Shown here: positions 8,939-18,907 of the stretch, one piece after another
Layout: each line of letters starts with the position of its first letter
Position numbering within the stretch: position 1 is the first letter of the stretch
NCBI GenBank assembly: GCA_937125225.1
Contig: CAKZLE010000002.1
Coordinates: 1 to 64,000, forward strand
DNA from: an uncultured Spirochaetia bacterium
GTDB taxonomy: Bacteria; Spirochaetota; Spirochaetia; CAKZLE01
Direction of reading: 5' to 3'
DNA length: 64,000 nt
Position numbers and translations under genes: made by a program
Notes under the pieces: generated by a model
The model's input: the letters and a program-made list of their open reading frames with translations, nothing else
The model's database searches: none
Told to the model about the DNA's origin: nothing

Positions 8939-9811
8939 CTAGTCGGCAAGTACTTTTATGGGGATTACCTTTACATTGGGTATTGAACGTATATCTTTGA
9001 AGAGTTTCTCACTCAATATAGCATCATCAGTGAGGGCTACAAGAGAAGAACCACTTCCCGATATCAGGATTGAATCAAACCCTGACTCATCAAGAATCCT
9101 CTCCATCTCACGATATTGAGGATGTCTTTCATTGAGAACGGGAGTAAACGAATTGAAAAATTTCCAAGATCTCACCGGGCTTTGATACATCCGCTCAAGT
9201 TCACTTCCATTGAGAGATCTCTCAGCCCCCTGCCCATTCGCTCTTAATTCATCAAGAAGTGAGAATGCGATGGGGGTCGAGACTCCGAAAGCAGGAAGAA
9301 CGATAACTCCTTTAAGATCTTCTCTAGGAGAAAGCTCTTTGAGGCATTCCCCTCTTCCGGTCACTAATGAGGCAGGCCCACCGAGAAAGAAGGGAACATC
9401 GCTTCCGACCTCCGCCCCGATCTCAAATAAGCTCTCTACTGCGAGAGGATGGCCGGTGAGGGACTGGAGCCCCATAAGGACCGATGCTGCATCTGAGGAG
9501 CCTCCTCCAAGGCCTGCAGTCACAGGGATCTGCTTGTCACATCGAATATCTATATCTAGATTGATATGTGTAGCAATACAGAATCGTCTGCACGCCTGAT
9601 ACATAGTATTGCTCTTGACCGGGATTTCGGATCCATCATCTATCTTACAGAGAAATTCCCTAGAAGGATGAATGGTCATGTCGATCGTATCAAAGAGATT
9701 CACTTTCTGAAAGATCGAGGTTAGCTCATGAAAGCCATCTGATCTCTTGTCATGAATATCAAGATGTATATTGATCTTTGCAGGTGCTTTCATACATATG
9801 TGTGAGTTCAT
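8939..9811 (-). CDS. ispE: 4-diphosphocytidyl-2-C-methyl-D-erythritol kinase
   Basis: A 290-residue GHMP kinase with the ATP-binding loop PVTAGLGGGSSDAA at 96-109, an N-terminal KAPAKINIHLDI strand, and a C-terminal ISGSGSSLVAL glycine-rich motif. It phosphorylates CDP-methylerythritol in the MEP route to isoprenoids, so this organism uses the non-mevalonate pathway. It lies upstream of spoVG with a 79-base gap. The start at 9811 has only a weak ribosome site; Met7 is an alternative. Confidence 0.95.
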   Translation of the reverse strand: MNSHICMKAPAKINIHLDIHDKRSDGFHELTSIFQKVNLFDTIDMTIHPSREFLCKIDDGSEIPVKSNTMYQACRRFCIATHINLDIDIRCDKQIPVTAGLGGGSSDAASVLMGLQSLTGHPLAVESLFEIGAEVGSDVPFFLGGPASLVTGRGECLKELSPREDLKGVIVLPAFGVSTPIAFSLLDELRANGQGAERSLNGSELERMYQSPVRSWKFFNSFTPVLNERHPQYREMERILDESGFDSILISGSGSSLVALTDDAILSEKLFKDIRSIPNVKVIPIKVLAD

Positions 9812-9865
9812 GCCTCAAGTCTACCTTCAGCGATAAAATCAGTCAAACCTTTTTCATCTGAAATA

Positions 9866-9895
9866 TTGACAATTCATGCTTCCAATAGGTATGGT
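9866..9895 (+). promoter_or_regulatory. Promoter for the small acidic protein gene
   Basis: TTGACA at 9866-9871 and TATGGT at 9890-9895 are 18 bases apart. Transcription would begin near 9902, after the first in-frame ATGs at 9876 and 9891. This supports the later start chosen for the gene. Confidence 0.6.
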
Positions 9896-9929
9896 GTTAA
9901 CAGTCATAAATGTACAGGAGGGATGGACA

Positions 9930-10187
9930 TTGTTAGACGAACTCGAAAACGAAGATTCATTTGATGACGAAGAACTGTTTGATGAGATAGAGATCCAAGA
10001 GGACCGACCGGTGTATGATGAGGCCTTCATGGATGAAGATCTTCTTGAAGATCCTTTTGATGACAGCATTACTGATGAGTATGATGAAGGGAATCTTAAC
10101 GAAGAGGGCTTCCATATTGAGAAGAACGACTTTGCTGAAGAGACCAATATCTACGGGATAGAGGAATCCTTTGATTTTGAAGATTAG
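9930..10187 (+). CDS. Small, extremely acidic protein of unknown function
   Basis: Unrecognised. From the TTG at 9930 the product is 85 residues, of which 38 are Asp or Glu, with a single Arg and a single Lys. The start is supported by AGGAGGG at 9916-9922, seven bases upstream. The frame is open further back to ATG 9876, but that codon lies between the -35 and -10 elements. An ATG at 9923 is out of frame, abuts the ribosome site, and gives only 13 codons. The gene has its own promoter and strong terminator and stands alone between minus-strand genes, so it is clearly expressed as a unit. The charge pattern resembles nucleic-acid mimics or RNA-polymerase accessory proteins, but that is only a suggestion. 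Confidence 0.7.
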   Translation: MLDELENEDSFDDEELFDEIEIQEDRPVYDEAFMDEDLLEDPFDDSITDEYDEGNLNEEGFHIEKNDFAEETNIYGIEESFDFED

Positions 10188-10196
10188 AAACTATCA

Positions 10197-10229
10197 ACAG
10201 AGACTGTATTGAACAGTCTCTGTTTTTTT
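10197..10229 (+). terminator. Rho-independent terminator after the acidic protein gene
   Basis: A perfect 11-bp stem, ACAGAGACTGT / ACAGTCTCTGT, with loop ATTGA, is followed by seven T on the plus strand. It begins 10 bases after the stop codon. Confidence 0.92.
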
Positions 10230-10234
10230 CTTTT

Positions 10235-11620
10235 CTAAAAGAATATCCTTGAGTTTGAAAAAGAGGCATTCATCCCAGAGCTCTCACTATTCCCCAACTG
10301 TCCGCTACCATTCTTACCAGCACCATAGACAGAATCTCCTACAATCCAAATCAGAGTATGTTGATAACCAGCATCTACTTTAATGACATCACCTCTAACC
10401 TCTCTCCAAGTAGCGATGTAACTGTTCTGACTGAGACCAATACCCAGTTTGCCATATGTACCATTCGTTCCAGTACACCAGAGTGTATTATCATTCTTGA
10501 TAGCCATCGAATAATTCATACCAGATGAAACCTCTTTGACATCTTCCAGAGCCTTCTCAGGTAAAGTCCTATAAGAAAAAGCATTGGTATCATTTCCAAG
10601 TTCACCCAATGAGGAGGAACCCATTGCCCATAACTCATCATTGGTCGTGATGAACATCGTATGTGTCAATCCTGCTGAGACTGCCCGAACTCCGGATGTG
10701 ATCAATGTCGGAATTCGTCTTTCAACTGTATCGCCAAGACCGAGATTACCATTATTATTCTCTCCAAAGCCATAGAGCGCGCCATTATTCGTGATAAACA
10801 AGGTTTCCTGACTTCCAGCTGATACAGCGGCGACCCCATCAGCAATATGAGTAAAAGTATGTGTATTATCTGTAGAATTGTTTCCGAGTCTATAATTCGA
10901 CCCATTCCCAGTTCCATAGAGCTTCCCGTCTGAATCTATGACCATCGTATGATAATAACCACAATCGACAGCAATTACACCACTACGAACCTTCACCGGC
11001 AGGTTGACTTCACTATAGTCACCAGTACCTAACTGACCATAAGAGTTACCACCAGTAGCATAGAGGTCCCCATTATCCTTGAGAATCATCGTATGATGAT
11101 GGCCTGCAGAGATAGCTTTGACGCCTTCCATAATCTTGATCGGATGAGTTTCATTGCGAGTTGTACCAGTACCGAGCTGACCATTACCATTCTGACCCGC
11201 GGTGTACAAAGATCCATCTGATTTGAGGAACATACTATAGAAACCTCCAGCAGATACGCAACGGATGCCAGGATCCAAAGATCCCCAAAGAGCATACAAG
11301 GTGATATTTGATGAAAGAATAAAGATATTCTCAGCATACTTATAGGTGGTTCCATCACCTGTGGGAGAGGTGTTCCAACCTAAGAAACCATACCCGTCTC
11401 GCCTAAGCATACCAGTATTATCTTTTACCTGTGCATTTTCATATCGTTCATAAGAGCCTCCATCGTACGGAACTGTACCAGAGTTCGCTCCGTTGGGGGC
11501 ATACGTTACCGTATAATCACCTGAACCATTAGCCGAACCATCATCTACACCAGGTAACGGACACCCATAGAACAATAGGCTCATGATAACCATCAAAATC
11601 AGTGCTCTTATGTTTCGCAT
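10235..11620 (-). CDS. RCC1-repeat lipoprotein with an InlB-type repeat
   Basis: A 461-residue exported lipoprotein: signal peptide with lipobox FYGC (Cys20). Residues ~36-112 form a Listeria/Bacteroides (InlB B-repeat-like) module, with DGYGFLGWNT and ITLYALWG. Seven RCC1/BNR-type repeats follow, each carrying a G-x-N-x-x-G-x-L-G-type turn (for example GQNGNGQLGTG and GENNNGNLGLG), which should fold as a seven-bladed beta-propeller. Location is the periplasm or cell surface and the role is unknown, perhaps protein binding. TAAGGA precedes the ATG at 11620. It is flanked by unrelated transcription units and is probably transcribed alone. Confidence 0.85.
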   Translation of the reverse strand: MRNIRALILMVIMSLLFYGCPLPGVDDGSANGSGDYTVTYAPNGANSGTVPYDGGSYERYENAQVKDNTGMLRRDGYGFLGWNTSPTGDGTTYKYAENIFILSSNITLYALWGSLDPGIRCVSAGGFYSMFLKSDGSLYTAGQNGNGQLGTGTTRNETHPIKIMEGVKAISAGHHHTMILKDNGDLYATGGNSYGQLGTGDYSEVNLPVKVRSGVIAVDCGYYHTMVIDSDGKLYGTGNGSNYRLGNNSTDNTHTFTHIADGVAAVSAGSQETLFITNNGALYGFGENNNGNLGLGDTVERRIPTLITSGVRAVSAGLTHTMFITTNDELWAMGSSSLGELGNDTNAFSYRTLPEKALEDVKEVSSGMNYSMAIKNDNTLWCTGTNGTYGKLGIGLSQNSYIATWREVRGDVIKVDAGYQHTLIWIVGDSVYGAGKNGSGQLGNSESSGMNASFSNSRIFF

Positions 11621-11791
11621 TCCTTACTCCTATATAAATTGCCATCAGAGGCCTTTCATACTTTTTATAACAGTGTATATACTTGTTTATAAACATTCAA
11701 CTGCTTATGGATGACAGGTATTATCAAATCGTCCATTAGTATGGCATATATTAAAGAGGTGCTTCATGTGTCTTTGATTTTAAGAAAGTCT

Positions 11792-11821
11792 GAGGGACTA
11801 CATCTTGTAGTCCCTCTTTTT
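11792..11821. terminator. Strong hairpin just past rsfS
   Basis: A perfect 11-bp stem, GAGGGACTACA / TGTAGTCCCTC, with a 3-base loop, begins 2 bases after the rsfS stop. The T-run (TTTTT) is on the plus strand; on the minus strand the stem is followed by AGACTTTCTT. It probably ends the rsfS operon and may also stop plus-strand transcription. Confidence 0.7.
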
Positions 11822-11823
11822 CA

Positions 11824-12180
11824 TTATGCTGAGATATCTACTACTTTTCCTAGATACCAGAGTTTTTCCAGTTCATAGAATGATCGCATCTCTTCTGTCA
11901 TGACATTGATGACAATATCTCCACAATCAACAAGTTCCCATCCATTCTCAGAGATCTTCTTGTGTCTGTGATTGACCTGCATCTCGAGATCAACAAGCTC
12001 ACCCTGGATCTCTTTAACAAGACCCCTCATATGCCCCAGACTCGTTACAGTCGCTATGATGAAATAGCTAGTCCAACTGCTTACCTCAGAGACATCGATA
12101 CATACGACATCCCCACCTTTATGATCCTGTACAAAAGCAGCCAACTGCCTTACTTTACTACCAATCTCGTCATCCCCCAT
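11824..12180 (-). CDS. rsfS: Ribosome silencing factor RsfS
   Basis: A 118-residue RsfS/Iojap protein, of standard length. Conserved features are the D-V-S-x-x-S-x-W-T-S-Y-F strand (DVSEVSSWTSYFIIAT) and WELVDCGDIVINVM. It binds ribosomal protein uL14 and blocks subunit joining under starvation. AAGG precedes the ATG. It is the last gene of the rplU operon, and its association with nadD is typical across bacteria. Confidence 0.93.
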   Translation of the reverse strand: MGDDEIGSKVRQLAAFVQDHKGGDVVCIDVSEVSSWTSYFIIATVTSLGHMRGLVKEIQGELVDLEMQVNHRHKKISENGWELVDCGDIVINVMTEEMRSFYELEKLWYLGKVVDISA

Positions 12181-12210
12181 GGGTACCTTTTCTCCTTATC
12201 TACTCGATTA

Positions 12211-12867
12211 TTACTCTAATCGTCTTAAGATATCGTTTATCAATTCCTTCCCATACATTCCATTGTAGAGAGGTCTATCATACATGTCGATCTGATATTC
12301 TATCAGATTCGGTTCATTATCATCTTTATCCCCAAGGCTCAGCAAGAAGTCTTTCACCTTCCTGTCTGGTATATCCTCGGTTAATATCAGGATCTTTTCG
12401 ATTACCTGATCACTCGCAAGCAATTTGGCATTCCGGTATAAAGTCGCCCAGCGACTGTCGTAGAGACCAACATACCCATTTTCTTGATTCAGGTCAAATG
12501 CTTCTAGGCTATCTAGGATAGTAAAAAGGGCAAACGCCTCTTTTATATCAGCTGAGACTACATAATCTATATCTAACTCGAGAAGATCCTCTAGTATCTC
12601 TTCCAATACCTGAACATCTGTAGTCCTGCCATGTTCCTCAGCAGTCACACCATTGATTACAGTTGGACCTGGAATCTTAATGATGGCACTCTTCTCACTC
12701 TTCGTATGATACAGGAGAAGATGAAGTTCATATCCGGAGTCTGTCCTCTCATCACTGATAATACATAAGGTTACCTTGATCTCACCACCAGTACCGATAC
12801 TACATGAGAGGAATAGAGGTAGGAGTACTAAAATCATTACCATCAAGGATATCAAAAACCTTCTCAT
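12211..12867 (-). CDS. LCP (LytR/CpsA/Psr)-like lipoprotein lacking the catalytic arginines
   Basis: A 218-residue lipoprotein with lipobox LFLSC (Cys22). Residues ~40-130 resemble a short LCP domain: a strand ending IIKIPG where LCP proteins have a SIPRD-type motif, then a V-x-x-I-L-x-x-L-x-x-L-x-I-D-Y-V-V segment like the LCP signature. The Arg residues that bind the polyprenyl pyrophosphate are not seen, so transferase activity is doubtful. The gene overlaps yqeK by four bases (ATGA) and precedes rsfS. An LCP-family gene occupies this slot in Borrelia, which supports orthology by position. Assignment rests on weak similarity plus synteny. Confidence 0.6.
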   Translation of the reverse strand: MRRFLISLMVMILVLLPLFLSCSIGTGGEIKVTLCIISDERTDSGYELHLLLYHTKSEKSAIIKIPGPTVINGVTAEEHGRTTDVQVLEEILEDLLELDIDYVVSADIKEAFALFTILDSLEAFDLNQENGYVGLYDSRWATLYRNAKLLASDQVIEKILILTEDIPDRKVKDFLLSLGDKDDNEPNLIEYQIDMYDRPLYNGMYGKELINDILRRLE

Positions 12868-13440
12868 GGACTACACTCTCGACACATCTTCTCATAGAGT
12901 TCTCTTCCTGGGCCGATATCTGTGACCCCCTTGGTTGAAAAATAGCTGAACTGCATCTCTAGGATGAGTCTTACCATCGCTTGAAGAGATGGTAGTGAAT
13001 AGATCCTATCTTTATCATCATCACTGAGATGAGTCCTTCCAGGCTCGATGTAATCAGCGATGAAGAGTATATAACCAGGCTCTCCCATCTCTACATGTCC
13101 GGTCGTATGCCACCTGATAGAACGCCATATCGCTTCGATCTCAGACTCATCAAAGGGCATCTGAGAATCCCACTGATTGAAGAGTTGAGCCCCAGCAAGA
13201 CCATGGAGTAACATAGGGTTCTCAAACTCATAGGGAAGCGCTATAAGCTTATGCTTCTCAATAAAATCCAACAACTCCCCTTCAGACCATCTCCTTGCTA
13301 CATCATGCCACAGGGCAGCAGCACTCAAGAGTTCCCTTCGATAACCAAAACGTTCAGCAATCGAGATTGCCACCTGCTCAGTTCTCATGGTATGCTCATA
13401 TCTCTCCTGAGAGATTGTTGAGATGATATGCTGTCGTAAT

Positions 13441-13457
<17 letters not shown>
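12864..13457 (-). CDS. yqeK: YqeK-type HD-domain phosphohydrolase
   Basis: An HD-superfamily protein of about 197 residues: H-T-M-R near the N-terminus, AAALWHDVARRW as the central HD motif, and HGLAGAQLF and IRWHTTGH as later metal-site histidines. YqeK proteins hydrolyse diadenosine tetraphosphate symmetrically. The classical nadD-yqeK-(LCP)-rsfS order is kept. The frame is open to an ATG at 13481, but ATG 13457 makes a shorter overlap with nadD and begins MDYIDKL; neither has a strong ribosome site. Confidence 0.88.
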
Positions 13458-15325
<1,868 letters not shown>

Positions 15326-15341
15326 GCTGAATTTCTCCTAT

Positions 15342-15653
15342 TTAAGCTTTAATCTCTTTGATGAGCAATTGGGTATATTTTTGTCTATGACCCTGTTTTC
15401 TCTTGTAACCCTTTCTTCTTTTGAACTTGAAAACCATGATCTTTTTACCTTTAATCTGGTCTTCAAGGACAGCTGTTACTTTAGCGCCCTCAACATATGG
15501 CTTACCAACGACGGTGTTATCACCATCAGCAACCATAAGCACTGAATCGAACTCTATAGTTGCTCCAGTTTCCATATCGATTTTATCGACTTTCAGTACA
15601 TCGCCTTCTTGAGCCTTGTACTGTTTACCTTTGATTTCTACCAATGCGTACAT
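15342..15653 (-). CDS. rplU: Ribosomal protein bL21
   Basis: A 103-residue L21, the usual length, with MYALVEIKGKQYK at the start and the conserved KFKRRKGYKRKQGHRQ near the C-terminus. The ATG at 15653 lies nine bases after AAGGA; an in-frame GTG at 15662 is too close to that site to be used. First gene of the operon running to rsfS. Confidence 0.97.
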   Translation of the reverse strand: MYALVEIKGKQYKAQEGDVLKVDKIDMETGATIEFDSVLMVADGDNTVVGKPYVEGAKVTAVLEDQIKGKKIMVFKFKRRKGYKRKQGHRQKYTQLLIKEIKA

Positions 15654-15691
15654 GAAAATCACATCCTTAATTCTTAATTTATGCAGGATAC

Positions 15692-15721
15692 CTTATACCA
15701 TAAGGTACGCCCAGTGGTCAA
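15692..15721 (-). promoter_or_regulatory. Promoter of the rplU-rpmA-obg-nadD-yqeK-rsfS operon
   Basis: Minus strand: TTGACC (15716-15721), an 18-base spacer, then TATAAG (15692-15697) with a TGG extension just upstream (extended -10). The -10 lies in a short inverted repeat (TACCTTAT / ATAAGGTA). No terminator separates argS from this site. Confidence 0.65.
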
Positions 15722-15736
15722 TAGCATTCAAATACT

Positions 15737-17506
15737 TTACATACTTTCTAGGAAAGGAATACCTATTAGGGTGAAAGCATTCTTCAAGACCTGTAAAGCC
15801 ATGGTTGACAGAGTTACTCTAGCCTTGATCATTCTCTTATCTTCACAACGGAGGATCGGGTGATCATGATAGAACTTACTGTACAGTTTTGAGAGATCGA
15901 ACAGGTATGATGCTATCAATGAGGGATTCATATCAGCGCCAGCGGCCATAACGACCTCAGGATAGCCGGCAAGCAGTTTGATCAACTCTCTCTCCTCTGT
16001 CTCGACGAGTAGTGCTGGATCGAAACTATAGGTATCTACCTCTTCTGAGATACTCTCATATTTCTTTAACATACTGCAGATACGAGCGCCCATATACTGT
16101 AGATAGGGGCCTGTATTACCGGTGAAAGACAAAGAGTCCTTAGGGTCGAAGATCATATCCTTATTGGGATTGACCTGCAGGAGATAGTAGTTAAGAGCTC
16201 CTAGGGCTACTGATGAGGCTGTCCTCTCGATATCACCGACCTCAGATTCACGTCCCTTTGCCGTGATCTCATCTGATGCCATCTGTTTGAGTTTAGCGAA
16301 GAGATCATCAGCGTCTACGACGGTACCCTCTCGAGATTTCATCCGTCCCTCGGTAAGGTTCACCATCCCATAAGAGAGATGATACAACTGTTCTGCCCAA
16401 GACAGTCCAAGTTGAGAAAGCACATAGAACAACACGGTAAAGTGGTACTTCTGCTCTGAACCGACAACATAAATAAGTGAGTCGAAAGGCCAATCCTTAT
16501 GTCTAGCGATAGCAGTACCGATATCCTGTGTCAGATAGAGAGAGGTCCCATCCTTTCTCAACAGGACCTTCTTATCAAGTTTTATGGGTTCTAAGTCTAT
16601 CCAGACCGTCCCCTCCTCATCTTTGTAGAAGACCCCATCTTCAAGGCCTTTGAGAATCTCATCTCTACCCTTCATATAGGTCTTGCTCTCATAGTAAAAG
16701 TCATCGAAGGAGATCCCGGTAGTCTTGTAGGTCTCAAGGATCCCATCGATAGTCCATCGATTCATCCTCTCCCACAGTTCTATGATCTCAGGCTCACCCG
16801 CTTCCCATTTCGAAAGCATCGCTTGCGCCTCTTTCTCTGCGGAAGGATCCTCTTTAGCCCACTGAGCGAATTTGACATAATATTTTCCTACGAAGTGATC
16901 ACTCTTGATACCAGTCGATTGTGGGGTATCCCCATTGCCGAACCGTTGATAGGCAAGCATCGATTTACAGATATGGACGCCACGGTCATTGATCAGATTG
17001 ACCTTTCTCACATCGGCCCCATTGGCTTTCAATATACGAGAGATGGATTCACCGATAGAATCATTTCTCATATGACCGAGATGTAGCGGTTTGTTCGTGT
17101 TCGGACAGGAGAACTCTACCATGATCTTCTTCCCTGCATGGGAATCAGTCTCACCGTAGGCCCCTTTATTATTATCGAGGGTTTCTTTTAAAGATGTAGC
17201 TAATGCTACCGTATCGATCCTGATATTAAGATAGGGACCTGCTACAGATATCTCACCTGCAGGTCTCTCCTCGAATGTGTTCAATGCTTCGAGAGTCAAT
17301 TGAGCAATCTGGGCCGGTGCCCGTCTAAGACTCTTAGCGAACGTGAAGAAGGGAACCGCGATGTCTCCCATCTCTGACTTAGGGGGCTTCCCTATGAGGA
17401 TATCATCCTCAGTCATGGAATCAGAGGAACCGGTAAGTTCGACTGCAACACTTTTCACTGCATTGAAGATCACCGATCTCCACATACTCTTTATATCTGC
17501 TATCAT
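15737..17506 (-). CDS. argS: Arginyl-tRNA synthetase
   Basis: A 589-residue class I synthetase. The HIGH-type motif is HLGH at 142-145, and the KMSKS equivalent is MKSREGT, both in the bacterial ArgS form. The N-terminal Add-1 domain (~1-110) and the C-terminal anticodon-binding helices (NYYLLQVNPNKDMIFDP onward) are present, ending in the ArgS-like helical tail. It charges tRNA(Arg). It lies 68 bases downstream of mtaB on the same strand and may be cotranscribed with it. Confidence 0.97.
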   Translation of the reverse strand: MIADIKSMWRSVIFNAVKSVAVELTGSSDSMTEDDILIGKPPKSEMGDIAVPFFTFAKSLRRAPAQIAQLTLEALNTFEERPAGEISVAGPYLNIRIDTVALATSLKETLDNNKGAYGETDSHAGKKIMVEFSCPNTNKPLHLGHMRNDSIGESISRILKANGADVRKVNLINDRGVHICKSMLAYQRFGNGDTPQSTGIKSDHFVGKYYVKFAQWAKEDPSAEKEAQAMLSKWEAGEPEIIELWERMNRWTIDGILETYKTTGISFDDFYYESKTYMKGRDEILKGLEDGVFYKDEEGTVWIDLEPIKLDKKVLLRKDGTSLYLTQDIGTAIARHKDWPFDSLIYVVGSEQKYHFTVLFYVLSQLGLSWAEQLYHLSYGMVNLTEGRMKSREGTVVDADDLFAKLKQMASDEITAKGRESEVGDIERTASSVALGALNYYLLQVNPNKDMIFDPKDSLSFTGNTGPYLQYMGARICSMLKKYESISEEVDTYSFDPALLVETEERELIKLLAGYPEVVMAAGADMNPSLIASYLFDLSKLYSKFYHDHPILRCEDKRMIKARVTLSTMALQVLKNAFTLIGIPFLESM

Positions 17507-17574
17507 ACCTTTCTATACCCTATATATCTATTTTTCGTTACTATACTCTTCATTCTTTCTTTTTGCAATCAGAC

Positions 17575-18897
17575 CTAGTTGAATTCAATGAAAGTGCTTT
17601 TAAGTATCTCGTCTTTCCTGTGAAGTTTTACGAGACACAGGTCACCTCTCTGGTGACTCTCTGGTAGACCCGCTATCGGAGCTTTGAGGTAGTTCGCACT
17701 GATGCCGTATACTTCCCCCTCTCGCTCGCCCTCGATGATCATCTCGACCTCTTTACCATCCCATCGTCTCATATAGTCTTGATACAACTCATGAGAGAGT
17801 GTTCTCAGATCTCTTGCCCGTTCGTCTCTACGATACTCGGGAACCTTTCCTTTCGCATCGTACAGAGCGGTTCCCGGTCTTGGAGAGAACGGAAATACAT
17901 GGACTTGGGAAAAACCTGTATCGATGAGAAAGTCTCGCGTCATCTGAGCATCCTCATCGAGTTCACCGGGAAGACCTGTTATGATATCAGCTGCGAGAAA
18001 GGGATCATCCTTCACGGCAAGCAGCTTCTTTAATTGCTTTGCTGCCTCTAGGAGATCAAAATCTCTGTTCACTGCTCGAAGGAGTTTGGGTGAGGCGCTT
18101 TGTATGGGAATATGGAAGTGAGGTTGGACTCTAGGGTCTCGGCAGACCTCGATGAGTTCGTCACTGATCATATCCGGTTCGAGGGAGGAGAGTCTTATAC
18201 GCATCCTACCCGAGACTGCATCTAGGGTCATCTTGAGGACTCCTGGAAGATCGATATCACCATCACGGTAGGCGGTGATGTTCACACCGGTAAAGACGAT
18301 CTCACGATACCCTTCTCTCTCGATATCCAGGCATCTAGCAACCACCTGATTCGCACTGAGACTGACAGCGGCTCCTCTTGCGAGGGTCACTCGACAATAG
18401 GCACATGCATTATCACAACCATCTTCGATCTTGAGAAAGGCCCTTGCATGGTATTGGAAGGTTATCGCCTTGTAGTCGAATGGAGTTGAAGTCCCCTGCT
18501 CACCTGAATTCAGAAATGAGGTTATCCCCTCATATAATGAGATGTTCGCAGAAATGAGATGTTCTAGATAGGCCGGAAGCTTGAGGAGATCAGCCTTGTT
18601 ATCAAGAGGGACAACCACCAATCGATCGGCAAGCCTTCCCACATCCTCAGGATCCATCTGTGCATAACATCCAGTGACGAGCACGACCGGTTCATGATCC
18701 ATAGCCGCAAACTTCCTGATCATCCTGCGGGCCTTCTGCTCAGCCTTACTTGTGACGGTACAGGTATTGACAATATAGAGCTCAGCATCCTCTGAAGGTT
18801 TGACTACGGTGAAGCCATGGTTCGCGAAGACATCTGCAAGCCCTTCACTCTCGCTCTGATTGAGCTTACATCCTAGGGTAAATAACGCTATTCTCAT
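17575..18897 (-). CDS. mtaB: tRNA t6A37 methylthiotransferase MtaB
   Basis: A 440-residue radical-SAM methylthiotransferase. The N-terminal UPF0004 domain holds three cluster cysteines (FTLGCKLNQ, NTCTV, VTGCYAQ). The radical-SAM CxxxCxxC is in EDGCDNACAYC, and the TRAM-like tail is short. It makes ms2t6A at position 37 of ANN-decoding tRNAs. ATG 18897 gives the typical MRIALFTLGCK start; an upstream in-frame start at 18951 would overlap the tyrA end and adds unconserved residues. Gene gap to tyrA: 10 bases. Confidence 0.93.
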   Translation of the reverse strand: MRIALFTLGCKLNQSESEGLADVFANHGFTVVKPSEDAELYIVNTCTVTSKAEQKARRMIRKFAAMDHEPVVLVTGCYAQMDPEDVGRLADRLVVVPLDNKADLLKLPAYLEHLISANISLYEGITSFLNSGEQGTSTPFDYKAITFQYHARAFLKIEDGCDNACAYCRVTLARGAAVSLSANQVVARCLDIEREGYREIVFTGVNITAYRDGDIDLPGVLKMTLDAVSGRMRIRLSSLEPDMISDELIEVCRDPRVQPHFHIPIQSASPKLLRAVNRDFDLLEAAKQLKKLLAVKDDPFLAADIITGLPGELDEDAQMTRDFLIDTGFSQVHVFPFSPRPGTALYDAKGKVPEYRRDERARDLRTLSHELYQDYMRRWDGKEVEMIIEGEREGEVYGISANYLKAPIAGLPESHQRGDLCLVKLHRKDEILKSTFIEFN

Positions 18898-18907
18898 TTG
18901 GGTATAT

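Noticed and set aside
9876-9929. Start of the acidic protein at ATG 9876 or 9891
   Set aside because: Both codons lie at or before the -10 element of the promoter. The AGGAGGG at 9916 fits the TTG at 9930.
9854-10147. Ser-rich open frame opposite the acidic protein gene
   Set aside because: It is the complement of Asp/Glu codons. The promoter and terminator point to the plus strand.
15342-15662. rplU start at GTG 15662
   Set aside because: It is too close to AAGGA. ATG 15653 has normal spacing and gives the standard 103-residue L21.
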